Part shown: piece after piece, positions 24,007-33,823 of the stretch
Numbering within the stretch: the first letter of the stretch is position 1
How the letters are laid out: every line of letters starts with the position of its first letter
Assembly (NCBI GenBank): GCA_902651635.1
Contig: CACRSC010000030.1
Span: 32,987-96,986, forward strand
DNA length: 64,000 bases
Reading direction: 5' to 3'
Origin: Mastigamoeba balamuthi
Lineage: Eukaryota; Evosea; Mastigamoebida; Mastigamoebidae
Notes under the pieces: generated by a model
Told to the model about the DNA's origin: nothing
Database searches by the model: none
What the model saw: only the letters and a program-made list of their open reading frames with translations
Program-made: the position numbers and the translations under genes

Positions 24007-26790
24007 CCAAATCCCCCTTCAACTGCCTGGATATCACCTGCCCAGCCAAGCACTACAAACCCATAGAAAAAACCCACAGACCTTTCACAGTCATGGAACC
24101 GACAGATAGCAACATGCGATATAATTAGATACCTGACACACACGTCCCACCAAAATAGCCAACCCAGAGACGACTATCCTTCACAGCCCCCAAGCTGGAC
24201 CACCCAGCACCACCCGTTCCACAACAGACAGTTCAATGAGCAGAACCAACCCAGCCAAGACCCACAAAAGAGCCATCAAATGCTGCCACACCCCCAACAA
24301 TGACCACAACCACACAATAATCAGCCTGTTCAGCAGATACATGGATTCAGTGATGAACCAAAAACAGGACGCGGTACTGGAACCAGTTTTCCCAGAACCG
24401 CCCCTGGACGTACCCCCCCAAGCCCCACAACACGCATGCCCCCCCCAAACTCACCACCCACCTTAACCCCCCCTACCCCAATGCCCCTGGCTCAAAAGAG
24501 CTCATTCCTCACTGGTAGCGGAATGGGAACCGAAGATATTTCATATTTCCAAAGATCCTTTCATTATTAAATTAATGACATTGAGTACTCTTATGTGCTC
24601 ATATTGTCTTTTCTTCTTTAGCAGTGATTTTTTCCTGTTTTCAAGTTCCCTTCACACCAGGATCACTCTTGAGAAAAATAATTGTATGATTAATGCTGTT
24701 TGGGGTACCCCCTTTTTGGGTCCCTTCGCGACAGGCTGTACCACTCATGGCTGTAACTCTTAACGGGGCTGTTGTGAAGGGAGCTCCACGGTGGCCCTAT
24801 TAGTCTCTTCTAGCTTCAGGATAGTTAAGAGTACTGGTGGGGGGTGAATGGCATTTTTCAAATATTTTAACTGGATGAGGGGAAAAGTGACCATGTAAGT
24901 CTTTGATGGCATTGGTGATGGTTATCTTGAAAGTGAACCATCTTGCACCATTCCTGTGCTGATCTTGCCACACTCTTACGGGTGTCTATGTCTACTTAAG
25001 TCACTGCAGCTCGGGCATGTACTGCTCCTCCTGTGCCCCCCTGCCTCTGCTGCTCTGCCTGCTTGCCGGCCGTTTCTGCCTTGGTCTCGACCTTGCCCAT
25101 GGCACCATCATTGAACATCTAAAGCAGTTTCACCTGCAGGAACTAGCACAGGCTACTGCAAATGCGTATTGGGCAGGTTACCAGGCTGTTCACACATCCG
25201 TTGTCAACAAGCCTGTGTCAGATGCATGTGCGCAGGCATAGGGAGCAGCGAGACTCGCCCTCCCTCCAAAACACCACTGTGGCGAATGGCAACTGCAGGC
25301 ACTATGCAAGATGTGCGAGCAGCAGCCAGTACAATCAGACGAGATCAGGGGTGTAGGACCTGTGGTGGGGTCAGCCCACAAACTCCCTGAAGCCTCCTGC
25401 TCACATGTGCCAAAGCCCTTGTCCAGCGTGGGCGTCCGCGCTCAGGGGCCAGCGTGCTTGTGTGAGGACCGGACACAGCCCGAGGCCCCCTTTGCCCTTG
25501 TGAAATGCAGACACACGAGTCCTGACATCAATTTATTCGACAAAGTGCTTGTTATTCCAGTTTTCCCTGCCGTGCTCATGACGCAGGCCTCTCAGCACGG
25601 CGCCGACACCACAGGGCGCTCCCCAGAAGCCCACAGACGCCTTCAACCACCCGCGGGTCGCGACGGGCCCGCTGAGCTGCACAGCACGGTCCGCAAGCTT
25701 TTCTGGGCTAAAGGAAGCGCTTGTTACGTCAATTTACGTAACAAGCGCTTGTTAACACGGAAATCCTTGTCTTGCTCGCGGCGCAGGCCTCTCAGCGCGG
25801 CACAGACACCGCAGGGCGCTCCCTCGGGAGCCCGCGGATGCCTCCCGCCATCCGCGGATCACGACGGGCCCGCTGAGCCGCACGGCAGGGTCTGCAAGCT
25901 TTTCCGGGGAGCTAAAGGAAGCGCTTGTTACGTCAATTTACGTAACAAGCGCTTGTTAACACGGAAATCCTTGCCGTGCTCGCGGCACAGGCCTCTCAGC
26001 ACGGCGCAGACACCACAGGGCGCTCCCCCGGGAGCCCGCGGATGCCTCCAGCCATCCGCGGATCACAGCGGGCCCGCTAAGCCGCACGGCAGGGTCCGCA
26101 AACTTTTCCGGGGAGCTAAAGGAAGCGCTTGTTGTTTCGGTGTTGGCAGACGCCTCTGCACTTGTCGAGGAGCGCGGGCCCGTAGAGAGTCGGCGGCATC
26201 GAAAGCCTGCCGACAACAAGGGCATCACACAAAGCCCAGAGGCCCGAGGCCCCCGCTGCCGCTGTCGACGCAACGGCGGCAACAGCCCGCAGAGCTCGGG
26301 AGGAGGGCGATGGGGCGGATGAGCGGAGCGGCCTGGCCCGCCGCCGCGCAAGGCGGCGCGCACCTGCGCATGAGGATGGGGCGCGGCGGCGTCGGCGGGG
26401 GCGTGCGGGTGCGGCGTGCCCCCCGCTGCCGCGCGCTGTGCCTTCAGGCTGCGCCCCCTGCGCCCTGCGCCCACTGCAGCCACCACCGCCGGCGCTCGGG
26501 GGCGACAGCGAGCGTGGGCCCTTGCCCTGCTGTGCATCGCTCGCGGCGCCGCGGCGGCCACAGATGCCACGGCGGGGCTGCGACTGCTGACTGTGCGGCC
26601 TCTGCTGCTCTGTCCTGCGCCCGGGCCCAGCGCTCACCGCAATGCACCCAACCACGCATGCCAGCGGCAGGCCGTGGCCGCTGCAGCAGAGCGTGCAGCA
26701 CGCGCAGCAGCACCCGGAGCCCCCGCAGCAGCCGTGGCCAGCAGGGCACCCCCGCAGCAGCGGCGCCGGCCGTTGGCGAGAGCGCTGCTC
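24007..26790. repeat. Right arm of giant inverted repeat
   Basis: Reverse complement of 19,226-22,013 at essentially full identity, from the AT-rich inner end (cccaaatcccccttcaac at about 24,006) to the GC-rich outer end (ggcgagagcgc at about 26,785). The flanks diverge abruptly at both outer ends. I see no clear target-site duplication. A 904-codon open frame crosses this arm and its right flank, but most of it is repeat sequence. Confidence 0.9.
25550..26135. repeat. 204-bp tandem repeat, right arm
   Basis: Mirror copy of the left-arm array, on the opposite strand, with the same aagcgcttgttacgt / acgtaacaagcgctt palindrome pairs near 25,720-25,750 and 25,920-25,955. Confidence 0.85.
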
Positions 26791-27261
26791 CCACGCATGC
26801 ACACAAGTGCCCTCTTTGTCCACAGTTTCTCACAAACGCACGCATGGCCTCTCAGTGGGGGTGCGGGAACAAAGAAATTCTGAGCACGTGGTGTTTGTTT
26901 TTGAGAGACCGCAGACACTGTCTACTGGTCAGAAGGGCACCGATGACGCAGCTGCTCGCAGAGGGGGCGCAGGTTCTCGCCAGTCACGTGAAGACTCGAG
27001 CTGCGGGTACACATTGTGGGCGGACCCAGGTGGGCTACATCAATACGAGGTGCGGCGCTGGGCGAGGAGCACGGGAGACACCCGTGTGTCCCACAGGTAA
27101 ACGTGGGCAGCCACAGGAGTGGCTGTTGTACACGTGGTGCTCACGGTGGCACTCGGGCACTAGGAGGGCCTGTACTGCGGGCTCGGTGGAGGAGAGACAG
27201 AGAAAGACATTCCTCGAGGCCGGTGACGTCATGACACTGGAGTCATCTCAGGGCTTATGTT
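26791..27261. other. Unassigned flank of the inverted-repeat element
   Basis: GC-moderate DNA with open frames on the plus strand but no recognisable protein family, RNA or repeat. It ends where homology to the small-membrane-protein fragment family begins. Confidence 0.4.
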
Positions 27262-27600
27262 CTAGTGGACCTCCGTGGTGCTTGGGGCGTGCAAGTGCGA
27301 CATCCGCTCTGAGGAGTGCGTGCTGCTTGCTGTACAGCCGCCTCATGGACACAGTCGCATCGCAGTTCCTCGCCCTGTACAACCTTCTGGCCCTCCTCCC
27401 TCAGCTCCTCGCCTTCGACCTCGGCATCTCCCTCGTGCTCTGTGCTGTCGCCGCCCTCACAATGTTTCGTTCATCATATTTCTCTCGAGCATCTGCACTC
27501 AGCCATTTGTTGCTCTGGTGCAGAGCCAAGATGGTACCCACGCAGCAGCTCGCCAGCAAGCAGTGGAGCGTGTGGGGCACCACACGGGCATCGCTCAAAG
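27262..27600 (+). pseudogene. Fragment of a dispersed small-membrane-protein family, copy A
   Basis: Encodes CKCDIRSEEC...YSRLMDTVASQFLALYN followed by a hydrophobic stretch (LLALLPQLLAFDLGISLVL, then CAVAAL), as expected for a TM segment. It is homologous to copy B on the opposite strand immediately to the right and to copy C at 44,405-44,715. A frame change near the CVLL/YSRL junction and loss of the upstream CLPWARK segment suggest a broken copy. The family is not one I recognise; membrane location is inferred from hydrophobicity. Confidence 0.5.
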
Positions 27601-28095
27601 CGCTGCTCGGCGTGGTAGCAAGCTCATCGATGCCGCCCTCACAGCCCACTTCTTGCTGGCGGGCTGCCTTCTTCGTAGGCGCCATCTCGGCGCTGCTCCA
27701 GAGAAACACAATCGGGCGAGTGCAGCCGGAGAGGAATACACTGGACGCACTGATGGCGGCAACGGCACCGAGTACGAGGACGGTGTCGATACCGAAGGCC
27801 GAGGAGCTGGGGCAGGGCCTGAAGGTGTACATGACGAGGAGCTGTGACGGTGTCCATGAGGCGGCTGTAGAGCAGCACGCATTCCTCACAGCGGATGTCG
27901 CACTTGCGGGCCCACGGGAGGCACGAGTGCAGACCCGAGAGCACACGGAGGTAATTGTGGCCGACGTGGAACCTTGGCTGGAGTGGCTGGCGGTGACGCT
28001 TTGTTTGCTCTGGCGTTTTTCATAAATGAGAGTATGGACTGTGCCGCGGGCTTCAAAAAAAGAGCACATATTCTCGTTCGCATTCAATTGAGAAG
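27601..28095 (-). pseudogene. Fragment of a dispersed small-membrane-protein family, copy B
   Basis: Read leftward from about 28,090. It starts with a non-coding-like leader (ttcaattg..., shared with copy C) and continues into LSGLHSCLPWARKCDIRCEE, YSRLMDTV, then a shifted frame SQLLVMYTFR...FGIDTVLVLGAVAAI. With copy A it forms a diverged inverted duplication centred near 27,600. The frame change after LMDTV argues for a degraded gene. The conserved leader suggests that promoter and coding part were copied together. Confidence 0.5.
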
Positions 28096-28303
28096 CTGAC
28101 GTTTTTCAATGTTAAATGTCAACCGAATGGCATGCTATGGCTCCCTTCGGGCCCTCATTCTTGGCGCCCAGGGTACCCTGCCGGAAGCAGCGCAGAGTGC
28201 GAGCGTGATCCCGAGCTTGTCAACAACAACAGTGGCGTTGTGGCACTCTGGTACTCTGGTACTCCTACGAGGGGCGGCCGAGGGCTATTGCCGTTGGCCA
28301 CAA

Positions 28304-31300
28304 CTACACGGACATGCGCTCGAAGAGCCCGCGCAGCTCGTCCCGCAGGATGCCGCGGACCTGCTCTCTGATCATCTCCTCTGCTCGGGCCTCGAGCTCC
28401 TCCCTCATCCTGTGCAGCGCCGCCTGCTCCTGCTGCTGCGCCTGCTGCTGCTGCTGCTCCGCCTGCTGCTGCGCCTGCTGCTGGTGCTGGTGCTGGTGGT
28501 GCTGGTGCTGCTGCGGGGCCGCGCCGGGCGGCGACGGCGACTTGGGGGGCGACGAGTGCGAGTAGGGCAGCACGATGCCGGCGGCGAGGGTGCTGCTGGT
28601 CTGCGCGCGGGCCATGTAGGCCACCTCGGCGGCGAGCTCGGACCTGAGCACGTCCCTGGCGGCGGGGGCCTCCTCCGCGATGACCCTGCGCGCGCTCTGC
28701 AGCTCCTGGCGGACCACCTCGAGCAGCTCCTCGCGCATCTTGGCCGAGCGCGTCGCAGAGCTCAGGTGCGACGCCGGCGGCGCCGAGCGGTGGTCGCGGG
28801 GCTCGCGCGGCTCCTTGGCCTGCGTGTGCCGCTCGGCCAGCGCCGCCAGCAGCCCCGGGTGCGTGTGCACCGCGCTGGCCACGCGCTCGTCGACGGCGTC
28901 TGCGATGGTCGTCTTGAACGCGAACATCTCGCGCCGCACCTGCGCGCTCACCTCGGAGCGCAGCGCCTCGATGCTCCGCCGCAGCGCCGCCATGTCGCTC
29001 TGCAGCGTCGCCACCTCCTCGCGGCTCGCCGCCGCCGCCGCGGCCCTCGCGTGCGCCACCTGCGCGGCCCTCGCGCCGCCCCGCTGCGCCCCCAGCTCGG
29101 GGCTGCGCGGCGTCAGCTGCAGCGCCGGCGGCAGCAGCACCGCCGCGCTGGGCGTCGAGTTGCGCTTGAACGCCAGCGGCTGCGGCTGGCGCTCGCCCCT
29201 GCGCTGCTCCTGCTGGCCGTCCTCCTGCGCGTGCTGCTGCTGCTTCTGGTGCCGCTGGTGCTGCAGCGCAGAGGCCGAGGCGTCCGAGACGGAGCCCACA
29301 GACTCGCTGTGCGAGCGCGGGCCGTGCTTCTTCCTCTCGCCCGCGCTGTCCGCGGCGTCCGAGGCCTCGTCGGCGTAGGCGGTGTTCCCGAGGCTCTTGG
29401 ACCTCCGGATCTCCGCAGACGTCCGCGCAGACGCCGCCCCGCGCCGCCTGGCCGCCGCCTTGGCCGCCTTGCCGTGCGCCTGCGGCGTCGACTCGAGCCG
29501 CTGCAGCTCGGGCGTCTGCTGCTCCTCCTGCGCCTCCTGCCGCTGCTGCTCCGCCCGCTCGCCCGCAGCCGCCGCCTCCGCCTCGCCCTCGGCCTCGCCC
29601 GCGGCGCCGCCGCCGCCGTCGCCCGTGTCGAGCAGCTCCACCTGCAGGCGCGAGCGCAGGCTGATGTGCAGCTGCTGCGAGGGCGGCGACATCAGCGAGC
29701 ACTCGCTCTCCGAGTCGAGCGAGTCCGACCCGGGCGTCTTGCGGTCCCGCTGCGACTGCATGTCGAGCAGGTCCGCCAGGCTGTCCGTCGTCGACGGGTC
29801 TGCGCGAGGCCCGAGGTGGGCTGTGAGACTCGCCCCGGGAATGCCGAGAGAGTGGGCTCCGCTGCACTTACCTCCCTCGGCCGCCGACGCGTTGCTGGCC
29901 GCCAGCGCCAGCGCCGGGTACGAGCTCGCGACCTGCGACGGCCCGCTGCCCGTCTTGCGCGCCTTGGCGACCTGCTCCGCGAGCGGCCTCATGATGCTGG
30001 GCACCTGCCCGAACACCGCCACGATGAACGGCAGCTGCGCGCGCCCCCGCGAGCTGTGTCAGCGCAGGGGAGACGGGAGGGGCCGCATGGGAGAGGACGC
30101 AGCAGCAGCAGCGAGGCAGTGGGGAGCGAGCGCACGCCGATGAGGTCGGGGGCGTTGGGCCTGTAGTCGGGGTCGGCCATGAGGCACCGCCCCACAAACT
30201 CCCTGAAGCTCCTGCTCATCGCCGGCGTACCGCCCCGCTCCGGCGCCGCCGCCGCCGCCGCCGCGAGCGCCGTGGCCGCCGGGGCCGCAGGCGTCGCAGC
30301 CGCCGGGGCGGGCGCGGGGGCGGCGGGGCTCTGCTGGGGGGCGTAGCGCTCGAGCATGCTCTGCGTGGGCGAGCGGCCCTCGGCGAGCTCGACGGCGGTG
30401 ACGCCCAGGGCCCAGATGTCGGCCTTCTTGACGGCGGCGACGGTGGCCTGGCGCGGCGAGTTGCGGGCCTTCTGGGCGGCGGCCTCGGGGGGCGTCCAGG
30501 GGCTGGCGCACCTGCGCGAGGGCCTGCTGGCGGGGAGGCTGCGCTGGAGCGCCTCCTGGAGCCCCCAGTCGGCGAGCTTCACCTCGAGGTCGCGCGTCAG
30601 GAGGATGTTCGACGCCCGCAGGTCCAGGTGCGCGATGCCCTGCGCGTGCAGCACCGCCAGCCCGCGCAGCGCCCCGTCGACGGCTGCCGCGATCTCGCGC
30701 TCCGAGAGCGGCCGCCCGCAGACGCGCATGCAGTCGCGCAGCGACCCGAACGCGGCCCACTCGTTGGCGATCCACACGCGCTTGTCGTGCGCGCAGGCGC
30801 CGAGGTAGGCGGCGATGTTGGGCCCGCGCACGCGCGTCAGCACGCGCACCTCGCGCTCGACGGCCGCCAGCCCCGACTCGGCGATGCAGACCGACTTGAC
30901 CGCCGCCCACTCCTCGCTGCTCTCGCCCACCAGCGCGCGCGCCTTGAAGACGGCGCCCAGCACGCCCTCGCCCACGCGCTCGGCCAGGTCGTACGCGCGC
31001 CCGGGGACGCCGTTCCAGACGCTCGCCGAGACGGGCGCGGGCAGCAGCGGCGGCTTCGCGTGCGCGGCCGCGGGGGCCGAGGCCGCTGCGGGCTGCGGCA
31101 GCGGGAACGAGGCCTGGCAGATGGGCGAGGGCGGCGACTGCCGCATGAGCTCCGCCGCGGCGCCTGCGCGTGAGTGCCAGCGGGGGGGTCGGTCGGGGTG
31201 TCAGCGGTGCGCTGGCCGCGAGCCACGCAGAGGGGGGAGCGACTGCCGGTGCTCGGGAGGCAGCAGGGCAGCCCAGCCCAAGGCGCACGCAACAGCAGTC

Positions 31301-32073
31301 ACCCCCGCGCCAAGGCAAGACAGGGGCTCATCGCACTCCGCTCGGCGGCAGAGAGCTGCGCCGAATCAATTGCGAGAGGGGGTCTGCGCAGCACAGCTGC
31401 ACGGCACCCCCCACATCCATCCTCTCCCCCACCCCTCCACAGCCACCCCCCAAAGCCCAGAGCGGGGGCAGGACAGCGGACAGCCGCAGTCCCAGAGGAC
31501 TGATAACCGCAGAAGCGCAGAGAACCGCAGTGGCCATGCAACGCAACCAAAAGCACACGCCAGCCCTCGTGTTGTGGTCAGGGTGGGGATGCATCCGTGC
31601 ATGCGTGCCATGCCATGCACGCATCCCCCCGTTGGAGGCTTGCTGCCATAAAAGGCAAAGAAAAACAGCAGATCTTCTGATTTTGAAATCAGAAACTGGA
31701 ACGGCGCAGAGGGCGGGGCAGGGGCAGTGAGGACCTTTGCTGCGCTTGCGGCCCCAGGAGCCCCAGAAGGGGGTGGCCTTCTTGTCCTTGTCGGCGCGCT
31801 CCCTGTCCTTGTCCTTGTCTTTTTCCCTTTCCTTGTCAGATTTCTTGGCCTTGTCGTCATGCTGCTGACGTGCGGAGATATTACCGATCGGGAATCGCGC
31901 CCAGGGGATATTCTTACGAGCGAATCTTCGACCACGCCGGCTGAGAGCCTCCGCAGCGCGCGCTCCTCGCCGGGCAGCGGCGCCGCGTCGATGGCCACGG
32001 CCGAGGGGCACCTGCCCCGCGACTCGGCGCGCGCAGTGCGCTGCTGCTGCTGCTGCCCGGCCGCCTGCGCCAT
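28304..32073 (-). CDS. Ste20-like protein kinase with atypical active-site motifs
   Basis: Proposed exons (descending) are 32,073-31,918, 31,864-31,735, 31,163-30,136, 30,034-29,872 and 29,799-28,304. All are in phase and give 990 residues. The N-terminus is Gln/Lys-rich. The kinase domain shows a Gly loop VGEGVLGAVFKA, beta-3 Lys in WAAVKSV, hinge ANEWAAFGSLRD, catalytic loop HLDLRASNILL, metal site LADWGL and WTPPEA for APE, and ends RPNAPDLIGLPFIVAVFGQ. The family norms are HRDxKxxN and DFG; here they are HLDxRxxN and DWG, while both Asp, the Asn and the Lys remain. It could be active or reduced in activity. The long C-terminus is Ser/Gln/Ala-rich with coiled-coil segments (EEVATLQSDMAALRRSIEAL; MREELEARAEEMIREQVRGI). 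Such kinases act in cytoskeletal or MAPK signalling; the substrate is unknown. The gene shares a 255-bp divergent promoter with the SH3 gene. Confidence 0.85.
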
Positions 32074-32328
32074 TCCCCTGCTCCCGGCGGAGTTCGTGAT
32101 ATCGTGATATGCTAATGAGATCGATTCATCTATCTACCGGCAGGAATTCCCTTGATTCGCTCCGTGGGGGAAATCCCGTTTTTCCCGTCCGGGGAAGGAA
32201 ATCGGCAGCCAGCGACAGCCATACACACACGCGGTTGGATCTCGGATTCGCCCCGTGACCAATTTCGGAAAGAGTGGACAATCGGGAGATATCGCGCACT
32301 GCAGATATTATCTCCGGCGTGTGCGGGG
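32074..32328. promoter_or_regulatory. Divergent promoter region, kinase / SH3 gene
   Basis: 255 bp between two start codons facing away from each other. It is AT-richer than the flanks and contains gatatcgtgatatg next to the kinase start and gagatatcgcg...gatattatctcc next to the SH3 start. The same GATAT-type motifs recur in the Rab6/CTC1-like promoter region. The function is inferred from position only. Confidence 0.5.
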
Positions 32329-33427
32329 ATGGCAGAGCGGGCGCTGGTCCGGTTCTCGTACGCGGCGACGACGGCCAACGAGACGAGCGTGGTGGCCGGC
32401 GAGGCGGTGCAGGTGCTCTCGCGCCACGACGAGTGGGTGTACGTGGAGACGGTGCGCGGCCAGCGTGGCATGGTCCCCGCCAACTACCTCGGCCCCTGCG
32501 GCCCCGCGCCCGCCCGGCCCGCCCCGGCCGCCCCCAGGGCCGCCAGGGCTGCCAGCGCCGCGGGCCCTGCGCACCACCAGCGCGGGGGCTCTGGGGGCGC
32601 CCTGCCGCTGCAGTGCGGGGAGCCCTACATCCTGCACGACGCCACTGGCGGTCCGTCTGCCTGCCCCCCACGGGGCCTCTTGCTGGGGGGCTCTGCTGCC
32701 TCGCTGGGGGTCTCTCCTGCGTGCCCTGCCTGCCCTGAACGTGTCTGCGGCTGTGCTGCCGCGGTGGGCGCTGTCTTGGGACCCTCGGGGCCCTCGGGGA
32801 CGAGTGGCCGCTGTCGGGGGGCGATGCGGGCGTCTTGTCGGCCTGCCTTGGCTGCTTGGCTGCCCTGCGCTCTGCTCTGGCCGAGCCCTGACCCTGGCGG
32901 CGCTGCGACTGCAGTGCACACGTCGGCAGCTGCTGGGACGGCTGGGATGAAGGTCCGCGAGGAGAAGTTCGTGTTCTCGGGTGCGCCCCGCGCTCTCCCC
33001 TGCCCTGCGTGCCCTGCGTGCCTCTGGCTGATCGCTGCTCGCGTGCGTGCCCTGCAGCCAGCGGGCAGTTTGCGTACGAGGTCAAGTTTGGCCGCGAGGT
33101 GCGCCCCGTTCGCCGTGCGAGGTAGTCGGGAGCTCAAGCACTCACGGCTGTGCCCGCCCCTTGTGCTCTGTCCAGGGCCAGAGCTCGAGCGAGATGAAGA
33201 CCGTGGGCCGCTGCAGTGGCACCTTCGCCAAGCAGAGCGCCAAAGGCACGCACCCCTCATGCCCACCGACCACGCTAGCCCCAGCACTGCTCACCAGCCG
33301 GGCTGCAGAGGTGAAGCTGGCGTGGCCCAGGGATGCGCCCAGAGACGCCCCGGCCCTCTACCCGTCGCTGCTGCTCCAGGGCGGGGCTCTCGTCAGCCCC
33401 GTCGACCCCTCCCTCGCCTTTGTCTGA
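32329..33427 (+). CDS. SH3-domain protein
   Basis: Proposed exons are 32,329-32,650, 32,930-32,980, 33,058-33,098 and 33,176-33,427, in phase, giving 221 residues. Residues about 3-55 form an SH3 domain: ALVRFSYAA at the start (the ALYDY strand), a VVAGEAVQVL RT-loop end, W in DEWVYVET, and GMVPANYLG at the end. These are the conserved proline-peptide-binding positions, though the usual ALYDY is FSYAA. An Ala/Pro-rich linker follows, then a small unassigned segment (MKVREEKFVF...FAYEVKFGRE). SH3 proteins usually act as adaptors in actin or endocytic complexes; the partner here is unknown. The divergent Ste20-like kinase neighbour might be co-expressed. Confidence 0.75.
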
Positions 33428-33823
33428 GCTGGCCCTCCCCCCACCAGAGCCAAGCCGTGCACGCGCGCCTGACGATTAGCATCGCCTCTCTTTGCTGCTG
33501 GAGTGCACAAACAAAAAGTTGAACGACAGAAACAATGGACTTTGTGTGGGACAATAGAAAAAGGTTTAAGAATATTGAGTGGAATAAGAGAAGGATCAGC
33601 CCCGTGCTAACCCTGGCTGGCTAGTGGGTCTTCTTTAGCTAATCAATGTCGATCAGTTGGGGAAAGAAGTTAAAATTTTTCCTCACGTCCCTCTCAACAC
33701 AAATGCACTAGAAGATCGCGGCCTGTGCCCCCCAAGTCACTCGCTGCTTGTCGTCAGGCGCTGCATTTATGGGTCCTGTATCAGGGGAGAGGGTCTCAGC
33801 CTCAGGGGAGAGGGCGGAGATCG
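33428..33823. other. Convergent 3' intergenic region
   Basis: About 400 bp between the SH3 gene stop and the eIF5B stop (tail to tail). It contains AT-rich stretches (33,520-33,690) that could serve both poly(A) sites. I see no gene or repeat. Confidence 0.5.

Noticed and set aside
25311-28025. 904-codon plus-strand frame across the right inverted-repeat arm
   Set aside because: Most of it is 204-bp repeat whose period is a multiple of three, and it runs through unrelated repeat boundaries. The matching frame on the left arm ends elsewhere.
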